A stretch of 64,000 bases of DNA from Sphagnum compactum (Eukaryota > Bryophyta > Sphagnopsida > Sphagnales): NCBI GenBank assembly GCA_965153455.1, contig OZ234498.1, positions 14,942,001 through 15,006,000 on the forward strand. The letters are read 5' to 3'. Of this stretch, positions 11,640-23,809 are shown one piece after another. The translations under genes and the position numbers were made by a program. Each line of letters begins with the position of its first letter. The first letter of the stretch is position 1. Under the pieces are notes generated by a model. It was not told the origin of the DNA. It made no database searches and saw only the letters and a list, made by a program, of their open reading frames with translations.

Positions 11640-12220
11640 GTTTTTTATGGCATAACACAATACTATAAGTGTTTCATCAAGGACTTTGCTTTCATTATGG
11701 CTCCCATTACCAAGCTATTACAGAAGATAGAAGCTTTCAAATGGATGACAGAGTGCCAACAGACTTGGGAAGAAATCAAGTAGCGATAGATGGATGCACC
11801 GATCTTGATTTCATTGCATTGGGACATTGAGTTTCATGTTCACACATATGTTTTTAATTTGGTAGTTGAGGTTATGTTGGTGTAAAACCTTACCAAAAAA
11901 TGCAACAACTAATTGCCTATGCATCGCGGTTGTTCAACAATGCTAAACAAAATTACCACCACTAGAAGGGAGGCCCTCGTGATGGTATATGCTCTCCATA
12001 AATATTGTCATTACTTGTTGGGCAACAAATTTATCTTCTATGTGGATCATATGGCATTATTATACTTGGTTCAGAAACCGCAAGTTTCAGGAAGAATAAC
12101 ACAGTGGCTACTTTTTTTTCTTGGAATATGATTTTTCAGTAATCTATAAACTAGGGAGATATCACTCTATGGTGGATGCCTTATCGCAAATGCTCGATCT
12201 CACAGAAGAATGTGGAGTAC
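11640..12220 (+). pseudogene. gypsy copy B RNase H region
   Basis: Follows the reverse transcriptase after a stop. The segment 11913-12131 holds TTRREALVMVYALHKYCHYLLGNK and FYVDHMALLYLVQKPQVSGRI, the helix and DH motifs of gypsy RNase H. Near 11830 the family's HTD motif reads FHVHTYVFN, so the first catalytic Asp is Tyr. At 12131 the frame breaks again just before the MVDALSQ-like end (12172-12190). Several frame breaks show it is inactive. Confidence 0.72.
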
Positions 12221-12289
12221 CGGATCAAACAACGGATGCTTCGGTTTTCCTCTTACAATCGATGTGGTTATAGGAAATTTCCGAATACC

Positions 12290-14350
12290 TCACTATAAAA
12301 AAAAATTTAGTTCTAGTACGCCATGAGTAAAAAAAAAAACTAACTTTGAGAGCTTTATGTTTTTCTTTGATTTAGGGAAAATTATATCGTCAAAGTCAAG
12401 ACCAAGTTTTGAAGCGTTGCTTGCAAGACTCCAAAATTCCTATAGTGCTCCAGGAAATGCATGAAGGAGTCAGTGGTGGACATTTCTCATCCAACGTCAT
12501 GGTTCACAAGATCTTGGACGCAAAATATTGGTGGCCAACAATGCACAAAGATGTTCTTTAATATTGTTTAGCTTGTGACAACTATTAGTGAACAAGGAAT
12601 CTAATACAAAACAACATAGTGAAAATGGTAACATCCTTACCATTAGAACCCTTCATGAAGTGGGGATTGGATTTTGTAGGCCTAATCAAACCCATAAGCA
12701 GGTGTACCAGAAACAAGTACATTTTGGTAGCTATCAATTATGCCACTAAGTGGGTGGAAGCAAAACCACTATGCATAAATACAACAGTTGTAAGGGCAAA
12801 ATTCATTTATGAATTCATTTTTACATGATTTGGTTGTCCGCTTATTTTGATAAATGATCACGGAACCAATTTTATAATGAGGCCATTGAGATTCTTATAA
12901 ACCATTTTCTATTATGGCATACGACCTTGACCACTTATTACCCACAAGGTAATGGACAGGCATAATGACGCGCTCCCAAGCTCCTTGATAGACTCAAATA
13001 TGAGTCTAGTTTGAAAACAACGAAAGAATAAGGAGTTGGGGCAAACTCCCTGGCTTGTAGCACTTTGGGGGTAGAGGGGCATGCTGGAGCTCCAGGATGA
13101 GACTAGGAAGAATTGAAAAGTAATCAATCACTCACACGGATTTACACAAACCAAACAACAAGTTGGTTTGTGCATAGTTGGAGCACTTTTGGTGCTAGGA
13201 CGGACCACGGGCAACTTGGATTCACAAGACTCACCACGGCCCGGACTCTGGGGAAGCCACCACCTTCCCCCATATAGTATACTCTGTGCCTGGCCACGGG
13301 ACTAGCACTCAAATGGCTTTTTGTCCCAGGACTCCAAAGTAGGAGTCCCGAAATTCCCACAGCTAGGACTCCAGCGACTTTGGGAGCCCATAACTTTGCG
13401 GGCAGACCTTCGATTGAGATGAGGTCTGAAGCAAAGTTGTAGCCCTCATCAAGAGATTTCCAACAGTATGTCGCACGCCACCTGCACGCAAGGAAATCGG
13501 GTCGATTCCTAGCTTTTAGTGTTCGGGAGTCAAATTGCCAATTTGACTCCCGGCCCCTCTTTTGACCATAACTTGTGTTATAAGTGTCCAAATGGGTCAT
13601 GCAAGCCCATTTCATCCATCTATGTTCCAAGATCTTTTCAATGATATGAAGAACTTCTCAATCCATTGCGTTTTGACCCTTGCAATTAATCTTTGAAAAT
13701 TTAGACTCCAACTCCTGAGGTGGGAGTTCCTTTGGGAGTGTGAAGGGTCATTCCCTCACACTCTCCTACACTCCCGGAAGCACTAAATGTGACTCCCGAG
13801 ATTCCTCTTGGCCCGCACCCTCAAGCCCTCACCTTGGTCGTGAGCCCAAGGCTAGGGTTGCGACACATAATCCACCGACAAAGTGATTGGTTCATTGCTT
13901 ACTAAATTGGTGAATGAGAATCACACCGATTAGGATGAGCATTTACACATGGTTCTATATGCTTATCGCATAACATTCAAAGTAACCATTGGACACATTT
14001 TGTTTCAGTTGGTTTATGGCCTTTGTCCTTTGATGCCAACAGAATATCTGCTACTCACAAGCAACTCACATCTCGACCGATATTTCTTTCCTACCCGTAT
14101 CCTAACTAGTCGCATAACAAAATTGAAACATTTGGATGAAACCCGCTAGGAGGCTGATAGGATTGATACAAGGCAATGGAACATAATGTTATGGGCGCAA
14201 CTAAACCACAAAATATATATTTTTCTATGGGGGACATAGTTCTTTGGTTCCCCAAGGGCAAAAAAAACACACTGGAACAAAATTTAAACAGTGGTTTGGG
14301 ACAAATAAAGGGGATAGAAATGGGTGATGACCATAGTAGGGAAGGCAAGG
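12290..14350 (+). pseudogene. gypsy copy B integrase, split by a solo LTR
   Basis: Zinc-binding region near 12440-12580: EMHEGVSGGHFSSN..., YWWPTMHKDV and YCLACD, giving the His-His-Cys-Cys pattern. The catalytic core begins at 12619 with [10 protein letters not shown] (first Asp), TKWVEAKPL follows, and the second Asp is in LINDHGTNF near 12850. The core is then cut at TTYYPQGNGQA by solo LTR 3 (12966-13865). It resumes at 13871 with STDKVIGSLLTKLVNENHT and VLYAYRITFK, and ends with a C-terminal SMGDIVLWFPKGKK motif near 14230. The third catalytic residue, a Glu expected right after GQA, falls on TAA at the insertion point. Homology fades by about 14360 and no 3' LTR is seen. Confidence 0.78.
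12966..13865 (+). mobile_element. Solo LTR 3, inserted in the gypsy integrase
   Basis: A 900-bp copy of the same LTR family as 900-1785 and 2461-3368. It begins TGACGCGCTCCCAAGCTCC and ends GGGTTGCGACA. It is flanked by a perfect 5-bp duplication, CATAA (12961-12965 and 13866-13870). Removing the LTR and one CATAA brings the two integrase halves back into register, which proves the insertion. Open frames inside it, including a 162-codon one on the minus strand, are by-products. Confidence 0.92.
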
Positions 14351-14369
14351 TGGCACTTGTTAGAATTGT

Positions 14370-15316
14370 TCAAGTGGTGAGAGGCCCCAAAAAAGTGCGC
14401 TACCTAATGTTCATAAGCAAAGTATGTTCCTTAGAACTTGACCCCAATACATACGTATGGAAAGGAGGGGAAGCCCTCCTTTCCTTTACAACTACAGTAG
14501 GTAGAAAGATGTTGAGAATGGCTAAACCAAGGGTGAATATCGTGGAAAAAAATGGTATAAATTAATATTGTCCTCCTTCAAGCTTAGGTGGGCCAAACAC
14601 ATGGAGCAAAATGCATAGCAAGAAAGAAGCTGGCTTCATTTAGGCTATTGGGAACAAGGCCGTGGTGATAAATTTGTGAAGAGCTAAAGTAGATGGCTTA
14701 ATCAACCAAGGCTGCATGTTACGTGGAAATGGAGAAGAATTCATCATGCATCGATTTTGGGAGTGTAGATATGCACAACGGGCTTGGGATTACACGAAGA
14801 TTATTGTGTGCAAGTTGGTCAATGGGGCTAAACCATTTCAACTTGCTTTTCCAATGCAATGGAATCATGCTATTTTCGTTGCTAAGGTACCAAGGCACCT
14901 TCATGTGTGGAAAATATCTGGTCCTTGCTTAGAGGCATCACTTTATGATTTATATGGATTGATTGTAACGATTTGGTCTTTAACAATGTGAGATGGGATG
15001 GTTGTAGGATCCAGAAAACTATTTGAGATGCCCTACTTGACTATGGTCGAGTTCCTTGGAGATGGTGTGTAAAAAAGATAAGCCAATCCCTAGCTTTTGA
15101 ACAAAAAATCTTGGAAAACTTTGATAAGGGATGGGAGAGGAAATCATGTCATTTGTGTGAGGGAAGATAGGTTCATTAGATGGTGCTATGACAGCCCTGT
15201 AGGGGTTTCGTTAGTTAGGTTTCTTTGAGTGCTTGTTGCCGCTCCCCTGTGGTGGATCCTTTGTGGTTCCCTTTCTTTGCAATGAATTTCTTCATTTGTG
15301 CCCCAAAAAAAATAAA
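14370..15316 (+). mobile_element. LINE 3'-end remnant (zf-RVT region and A-rich tail)
   Basis: The 14371-14565 frame contains RGPKKVRYLMFISKVC, LDPNTYVWKGG and RMAKPRVNIVEKN, which look like the part downstream of a non-LTR reverse transcriptase. A second frame at 14716-14991 has GEEFIMHRFWECRYAQRAWDY, matching the zf-RVT pattern (H, then FW-C, then A-x-x-W) found at the end of plant LINE ORF2. Further decayed coding runs to about 15300 (RFIRWCYDSPVGVSLV). The sequence ends in CCCCAAAAAAAATAAAA at 15301-15317, a typical LINE tail. It lies directly after the 5'-to-3' gypsy remnant and has no reverse transcriptase core, so it is a 5'-truncated copy. Confidence 0.65.
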
Positions 15317-18300
15317 ATTGAACATTTGATCATTTTGACAATCTTATCCGTGTAGACTTAAAATGCATGTTGTTAACAAATGATGTTTTGTTCAACAAAA
15401 TAAATATGTTGTTTAAGTGTGATGACTATAACCACGTGATTTAGGAACTCATTGTGTTAGGTTTTAACTTTCTGGTTACACCACCACTGGAACCTACCTA
15501 GGTAGTCGATCTTTTTTTTAAATTGAATTATCTGAACCAAGGGTGCTACTCCATTTTGAATAGGTTTCAATTCTCTAGGTACATAAATATAACTTTAATT
15601 TTTAAAAGTATAAGCATAGTCCTGCATTTGCTTAGTAGTATAAGTGTAGTCCTACATTTGAAGCAAATAGTTTAGGATAAAGATTATCTATATTTTAGAG
15701 TTGAGCAAAGTAAGATTTAAAATAAAATAAAATGTAGTAGTTGTGTGTAATGGAGATGAAATTGGACTGGATCTTGGTGAAAACGATGGAACGGAAGGTT
15801 TTAAAGATCTAAGAAACATTCTCAAGACCAGAGAAAAGGTTCCATTAAAAACAAACAATAGTTAGGACAGGGTTGAACGTTCCTTTTGAAATCAAGAACT
15901 GGACAACACTGGTTTACACTAACAAACACCCATGATGTCAATTCTAAGGTTAAATTGGGCAGTGGTGTTGGACATTCCCGTGGACTTTGAATTTATGCCT
16001 ATTTCTTGTAAGGTCTGTTGGGTTGCAATGCAAAACTAGAGCTGTTTTCCTCTACCTTATTTTCCAAGTTGAATAAAATTTGGCAGGGGGCCACATTTCT
16101 TCTGAAATCAAGAAAACTCGAGCTATTTGTTGGGCATGGTGACCTCACTATCACGAGGGTTTTTCAATCTCATGATATCAAAATTTAGGCAATTTTGTCC
16201 ATATACTTCGAAAATTAAGCCAAATTGAGGGGGAAAAAAAGGATCCAAAAGCCTCCCAAAACTTTTTGTCAAAAAAGCAGCAAAATTTGTGGGAAAAAAA
16301 GCATTGCCTATCACAAAAACTATCATTCCCTTCTCTACAAAACTGATGGAGCTAGAAGTGGTATGCTTCTCCAATGTTTTCACAATCCTTTAATACAATT
16401 TGGAGTAAAATTATGTTTCTTTTTAAACACTAAAACTCAGTTGCAAGGGCTAGTGATCTTTCTAATTACCATACCTTACATTGGGTGGTATCAAGACATT
16501 CTTATCTCCTTACTACCGTCACTTGGACCAGCATATGGGCTCTTACATGCAAGGTCATAGGTGCTGGCCCAAGGGCTGCTAATGAAAATCATTTCCTTCC
16601 ATATTTCAAGGTCGATTGCTGTGTGCTTTAATTTTGTTAAAAACCTTCAGTTCTGGGTTTCTTAAATTTTAGAAATCACAGAACCTCTGACTCCCGTGTT
16701 TTGAAAATTTTCAGAATCTCAGGACCTCCGGTTCCAGTTCTTTAGAATTTTCAGAAGGAAAAGAACCCCCAATTCCAGCTTTTTGAAAATTTTCAAAGAA
16801 TTAATGATTCTCATGAAAGAATCGGTGAAGAACCAGGGTTTAAGGCATGTTCTTTGACCCAGCTCTTTGATTTTTTTAGATCTTCCATTAAGGGTCAAAT
16901 CTAGTTCTATGATCTTTTAAGGTGTCAAACTCAACAATGTTTGAGAGATTCTTTGGGTGTGGGTTTGAGTGTGGTCATTTAATTTTGTAAACCCTCTAGT
17001 TCCAATTTTGTCACATTTTTTCAAATTAAAAAAATCTTCAAACAGAGTTCAAATATTTGGTCCAGTTCCATATACACATTACACATTCTCAAAAAGTTGG
17101 AGATTGTATAGGTCCAAAGATTTATAACTAATTAAATCCGATCACTTACTTATAAAGTTCAAGTTACTCACTTATACAAGTGAAGCCTTTATTTTCAAGT
17201 TGTGCTTCTAGCAAAGGGGTAGTTCCATGGTCTTGTTCTAGTGTCATCTCCATCCGAAAGGTATTGGCTCGGGTCCAGGTCTCAAGAACCTGAAACAACA
17301 GGGAACTTGTCAACAGTGATTAATTCCTCATATATGTGTATATATATATACACACACAGAAACTGGATCTCAATTCTTTGTCCTCTTTAGTCTTGAGCCT
17401 CAAAATTCAAAGTTTCTTTTGCAAAGATAATGTCATATAAGCTGGTAGAAGAGGACAGGCAGCTTGGTGGTGGTTAACGAAAACACTTTGCACACATTTA
17501 ATACCTCTCTATGTCTCATCATTGTCTCCATCATTGGTGTTGGCCACTCTTGCATGTGCATAGTTAATACATCAAGGCAAAGAGCCCATGATCTTTGTGA
17601 GCCAGATTCCATTCCAATTTCCATGTTTCTTCCACTGAAACACCATGGTAATTGCTTCAACTTTGCATGATGATGTTGGGCCCCATTGTCATGCAGGCTC
17701 GTAAACAAAGTTGTTGTCATTCCAGAAACAATGCAACAAAACTATTACAAAACATTCCAGTGGCTCCATCTCTCTGGAGTACATGTGCAAAGGGTTGATA
17801 CTATCTATCTTATTGGTGGATGATGGTTAAGTTAAATGTAGCTCCTTACAAGACTATGGTGGTCAGGTTACTTTTGTCGGTTGTTGTTTGAAATTCAGCT
17901 TCTTTCAATAAAATTTTTGTAGGTTGATGTGCTATATAGCTTCAAAGCACCCAATTCTAAATACCCCCCCCCTAAGGAGCTTTGTCTGACTCATTTTCAA
18001 GCTTATTTTCTGCATCCATTTTGTGCCTTGCATGATTCTGTGCAGAACCATACTACCTGGTTGTTTTTGTTCTGCATGTTTTGTCCAATGCTACAATGTG
18101 GCTCTTTTTGTTCTATTTGTGTGTCTATTTTGTTCTGCATGTAGCCATAACTAACTAGAGTTTTCCAATTCTATTTTAGTACAACAAACATATGTGTCTA
18201 TTTTAGAAGGCAGCTTATGGAATGTAATTACAAGTATCTGATGTATGAAGACCAAATGAGGAGATGTTGGGTATTATGGTTCTAGTCACATCTAGTGATC

Positions 18301-20100
18301 TTCCTAAGAGTAATATTTGGGGATGATTCACTAATGTAGGGAATGATGTTAAGGTCACCAAGGGGTTACTCTACTCCTTCAATTGCCATTAAGTTCTTTT
18401 TTGCCAAATTCATTATTTGGTTGAAAGCATCCTATTATATTCCCTTACTTAATGTAAAAGTATAATGTATAATTTATATACCCTTATTTTACACATGTTT
18501 CCTAACTAGTGAAAAGGCAAATTGTAAATTTTTGTACAATGATTGGTTTGTACAAATATTATGATCAGTGATTGACACAACTTAAAAGATAAAATACTAG
18601 CATATCTTGAACTATGAACTTCAATAATACATATGGAAATTTTGAGAAAAATGAAAATAAGGGATTCATATCTACAATTTTATTACAACTTCAGGATGTA
18701 AAATCCTGTTTTTTGAACCTTCCTTTAACTTGAATGACAATTAGTGGTCTACAACCTTCACTTTAAATAGGCAGCTACGGCAAGAACTATTCATCTAGTC
18801 ATTTTTTGACACTAATTTGTCACAGTACCAAAAATCTATTATGTTTTTAATTTAGGCATCCAATTCACCAATTCACATAATTGTTTTAGTGCACAATGAC
18901 AATACCTACATTTTTACCCATCATAGTTCATTTTCCTAAGAAGTATGAATTGATTATTACGTTTTTAGTCATAAATTAGTTATTAGTTGTTGTGCTTCCA
19001 TATAAAACAATTAGTAATGTAAACAATGTTTTCAAGATATGAAACCAAACATGGACCAATACATGAACTCTTATGGTTGATTACCATCATGGTTGGTTTT
19101 TTCTAAAAAATTAATATACAAATTTGGTAATGTTTTCCAATAAAAATAGCAAACTAGTCAAGTTTATAGTAGGAAAAAAATCCCAACTTTTTGTCACCAA
19201 ATAAACAATTGATTACCTTTGAGTTAATATGTGGTTGGTATATATTGGGGATCTTTGGGTGCTTTAATAGAATATAATGACGATGAATTTTTTTAGCATA
19301 AGGGTTTGAAACAATTTTAAACTAAGGAAAAATGAATTGTTTTATCAATTTGGTGTTATGTTGTTAGTGGTTTGGTTGTGAATACTATTTTTTGATCCTG
19401 CAAATTTGTTGTCTTTTAACATAAAAGTTGGGAATTTTCACAATCAAAGGAACCAAGGGTGCCAAGCTCCAAAGTAATGTTCATTCCATTCCCAAGGACT
19501 ATATGTGATATGTGTTATTTTATTATTTATAATTTTGTATTTTCATATCTAATTTATCATTATGTGTTAAATATAAATATATTTTTATTATATCATGATT
19601 TTATATCATGTATATTATGCATTCATATTTTTTATCACATAAAAATAAATAATTTAAAAAATCACAATCTTAAAATTCCTAATTTTCAAAGCCAAAAACA
19701 TGTGTTCAAATGTGTTGTAAGTCACCAATTTCAGTTTCTTTTGGTCTTTTAGTAGTCAATGATCAGATCCTTTCCAAGTTTGAGAATGATTGAAAAAAGT
19801 TGATAAAGAAAAAAGGATGTTTAGAAGAAAAAAAATCAGTTCTAAAAATTTGTGTGAAAAAAAATGTGAATAAACTTTTGATTTGCATCAAATTTTGACA
19901 ATTGAAATTTTGCAAGTAATGGAGCCTAGTATTCCAAAAACAATAATTCATTGTCCAAATTATTGTGCTCCCCTTGTTAATTTTAAAAAATACATATACT
20001 TTGTAAATGTTCCTTTATAATAGGAAATTTTGTTTTCCTATTATAAATTTGACAAATTTTGCTCATTTTTTGAAAAATTCACCAATTTTTTTATGTGATC
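15317..20100. other. Intergenic, AT-rich; no gene recognised
   Basis: No frame with family motifs. 16650-16860 has repeated '...AACCTCCGGTTCC... TTTTCAGAA' words and a stretch ending ATGAAAGAATCGGTGAAGAA. That stretch resembles 24540-24725 (ATGAAAGAATTGGGGAAGAA), so it belongs to a dispersed repeat. 17330-17358 is a TA/TG/CA dinucleotide stretch. Open frames at 16225-16560 (+) and 17433-17720 (-) have no recognisable domain. Confidence 0.5.
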
Positions 20101-20399
20101 AAATTGGAAAAGAAAACCTTGGTTGTTAGGTGCTACTTGGAGAATATGCCAAATGACAATTAACTTTAGGTGTAAAGCACCTATAAACATTGTGGAATAA
20201 TGTCTATAAGTCAAGAAAAAACCTTATTGTACAAACAATTAACGTAGGATAATGTTCATCAACTTGGTGTTTATGAATGCAACACCTACCAAGACAAGCT
20301 AAAACATCATTCAAACATGATATGAAGGTCTAGTATAAAGTTAGGTGGCCTGATATTTATATAACACCATTAAAAAAAAGGGTACATACATCAAAAGTT

Positions 20400-22136
20400 A
20401 GCACTAACTTAAAATGTTAGTCAACAATTTTGATGTCCATTCACACCTAGGTTAGTGTTAAGCTAAACTAAGATATCAAAATGTAAAGCAACTTACCTTT
20501 GTCACAATGGATTCACACCATCATGATGAATGTTAATGGTTAAAGTACGAATGTTCATTATGACTAAGTTTACTTTTCATTTTAGTCAAAACAAAAATTG
20601 CATGCAACATGTGAAGCTTACATCGAAGTCATGATGTTAACATCATGATTGAATCCCATTATTATAATACAACATAAATGGTGATGACATGTCATCATGT
20701 ATGACTATTGTGACAAAAAGATGTTAGTTTTGATTGCCTTATGTGGCATAATGTATGGCGTCTTAATCATTTAATTAAATGTAATTATGAAAAAAATTTA
20801 AAATTTTATAATCAAGTTATAATTGTGTACTTCGCATGTGAACAAAATTAATTTCATTATGAAAATACATAGTTACACTATTATAACTAAAAACACTATA
20901 ATAATCCTTGGAATAACATAAATGTTTTTGACATAAATATTCTAGATTAATGTCATGTCTTTACCTTTGATATAAAACCATTACTAAATCAAACACAATT
21001 ATTAAATTATATACATGTGAAAATTGATCACAAATTTTCACATGTATGTTTTATTTCAAATTATAAAATTATTAAGTAAAAAATGAAATTATATATTATT
21101 TGAATTTATGTCCTATATAAAAGTTAATATTATGAAATTTTCAAATGATTTTTTTATAGAATTGAATTAAGTGATGAAATTAGAAAAGTTCAGAAATCAA
21201 ATTTGATTTAAACAATTGTATTTGAATTAATAACCTCAATTGAGATTCAAAGCATTGTATTTGAATATCTAAGATTTATATTATTCTAAGATTTTAAAAC
21301 TAAAATATTAAATGAATTAAAAAATTCAATGTAATTATGAAAATAAATAATGAATTAAATAAAGTAATGAATTAAAGGTAGGTAGGTAGGTATTACCTAC
21401 TAACTAACACACATGCACCTTTTATCTACTTACTCATGTACAACCTACATACCCACTTATTAATTAAGCACCACCTATAACCTGTTTACATATGAAATTA
21501 ATATTTCATTGACGAACTTAAATAATATTATAACATTAATGTTCAAAATTGAAAATACATTGTATTTATTTTATCCAATTACAAGATTTATCACCATGTG
21601 ATGTGGTAGGAAAGTGGTTAAAGCCACATGGTTGTGAAGGTGAAGGTTCAAATCTCATTCTTAACATCCTATGAATGTGACTGAAATTAAAGGTAATCAT
21701 GTTGATGTGGCAAGAAAAGAATATACACCTTTGATAAAGGTTGGTGTGAGTTGGTGCAGGTGCAACTACTTGTCAATAGTCCTACTTGAAAAGAGATTAA
21801 ATATTCTCCCAATTGCATTTAAATCAACAACTATTCACCTTTGCAAATTTACAAAATTAAATAATCTTAAAAATCCATGCAATAAAATGACCCATTGAAT
21901 TTTTTTCAGATCTTAAATTTTTTATCAATCATTTTAAAATTATAAAAAAGATATTGCCTTCTAAATTAGCATGATAGTCAAAACAAACATGATGGATTTC
22001 AATCTTATGAAGATAATTAACTTACTAGCAACTTCTCGTTATAATTGATTGATTTTTTTTACTGAGTCCAAATGTGTTCAATGTTCATTTTGATTGAGAT
22101 TTTAGTAAAAAAAAAAAGACACAATCTGTTGTAGTG
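20400..22136. mobile_element. Possible third CACTA-like element (right end only)
   Basis: The right end at 22136, read inward on the minus strand, is CACTACAACAGATTGTG. A subterminal CATTTGGAC word is shared with the right end of the element at 54935-56717. Inside are a TAGGTAGGTAGGT tract (21378-21400), CCTAC/ACCTA words up to 21480 and a tRNA-like module (21601-21660, GGTAGGAAAGTGG then GGTTCAAATCTC). No convincing left terminus or target duplication was found, so the start is arbitrary. Confidence 0.28.
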
Positions 22137-22139
22137 GCC

Positions 22140-23610
22140 AGAATCAAAATTGTCCTATGTAACATTGAGTTAAAGGAAAATTTTTACCTCTTTACATAAC
22201 ATTGAATTGAAACCTCCAAATCTAAGCATTTGGTCGGGCTCAGAAGTTAACTTTCACAAATGCTAACATGAAGTTAGCACCGCTTGCCAAAAAGATGTCA
22301 CATCATTAGCAATGCTACCTAAACACTACATATGCTAATGGGCCCAAGTATCAAGAAAATTTAACATCGACTTATCATTCACTTATCACTTAATGTGAAT
22401 GATGCATAAGAACACACCATTCAAACTTCCCAAGTGAATGTTCCCTTGAAGGCTAGTTCAAACCAGCACGGATTAAGATTGGAAACACTCCATGAAGTTG
22501 CCAAAAAATGAACCCACAATTTGTAATAACACCTCATGAAAATTCCTCAAAATGTGGGACCAAATGAAAACTACAAGGTCTCTCTCCCTTAGATTGAGAG
22601 CCAATAAACCAAGGTCTCAGATAGAACATCTCTGCCCATAGCAGTACCATGGCATGTACACTATATTTTGAATGAAGCATAGCACTTGAATAGCACAAAA
22701 CTTTTTTTGGGCCTAATATACATGCTCATTTACATTGACCTCCAAGAGGCCCAGCAATGAAATGATGGTTTTTAATTGGCTGATCATAATGATTGGCCTA
22801 GGTGGTGACATTAGAATACTCTCTCACTTTATATTTTATCCATAGGGTAGCTTCGTCATAAAATAATTCAAAAACTAGAAGATGAAGTTTTTTTGGAAAA
22901 TATTTAAACCATGATTGTTGAAATAAGGTGAAAAAAAATCTAAATAATGTTGAAATATACAAAAATTCAGTCTTTCTTCCTCCTGCGACAATTTTGCATG
23001 TGAGCACATACATAATACAGTATGAGTCGTTGAGTTTAGGGGCCGCAATGGAGATTCGGAGTGCTTACACAAGAGTGAAGAAGGAAAGGTGGCTGGAAAG
23101 GGTTTAAGAACAATATTGTTGAATGAATAAAAAAACAACTAACATTGTTAGATGAATAAAAAAACAAACACCCATGAAATCTCAACAACCATTAAGATGG
23201 GATCAAAGTTGAAATCATTATTATTTTTTCCCCCAAAAAACCTGAAATTTTAAATATTTATTTTTGAGGTGCCAAACATACTTTTTTCAAATTAAATAAT
23301 TATTCAGCAAGGCAGTGTGGAAGCTATCCTGCGGGGATGGTATTGTTTGCTATTTCATGTTTACGGGTGAGGATGGATGAATAATTATCACTCTATGTTG
23401 GATGCGATAAACATTTATACAGCCCCAAATAGAGGGTGTGGGTGAAGATGCGCCAAGACTTTCACATATTTTGTAGTGAATTTTTAATTTACTAATTAAA
23501 AGATGGATGACAACATAGTATGTACTGAGCCAAGTCTCTTTGAAATTTCATGTGGCCAGCAGAGTATTTTAACAACCTAATATTTAGACAACAGTCAACA
23601 AGGGCATTCT
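22140..23610. other. Intergenic; nothing recognised
   Basis: AT-rich sequence with several short open frames on the minus strand, none with a recognisable motif. No RNA gene or terminal repeat was identified. Confidence 0.4.
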
Positions 23611-23614
23611 GGCC

Positions 23615-23800
23615 TCAGGGGTGATGGCTCGGTGGTATAGCCCCTGTCTGGGACTCTGGGAACTCAAAAAGGTTTTGGGTTCGAACCCAATGGTGTGCAT
23701 ATGAAACTTCTTGCCAACCCTCTGCCACTGAGCTTGACTTTGGGGGTACTATAATGACTTGTCGGGTTGGGTCTGCTGTTGTGCTTCAAAACATTAAAAA
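23615..23800 (+). mobile_element. tRNA-derived SINE
   Basis: A pol III type 2 promoter is present. The A box is TGGCTCGGTGG (23625-23635). The B box is GGTTCGAACCC (23678-23688), a perfect match to GGTTCGANNCC, and about 42 bp separate them. The unit then runs through a CT/GT-rich body (GTCGGGTTGGGTCTGCTG) to a short A-rich end (AAAACATTAAAAAATAAAAA, about 23788-23808). No CCA-type end or intact cloverleaf is seen, so it is a SINE rather than a tRNA gene. Target duplications could not be set with confidence. Just downstream is a small direct repeat, TTGCACAATC three times at 23840-23870. Confidence 0.55.
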
Positions 23801-23809
23801 ATAAAAATG

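Noticed and set aside
13142-13630. 162-codon minus-strand frame
   Set aside because: It lies wholly in solo LTR 3; the corresponding frames are broken in the other two copies of the LTR.
17433-17720. 95-codon minus-strand frame with some protein-like composition
   Set aside because: No domain, no flanking exons and no supporting splice sites could be recognised.
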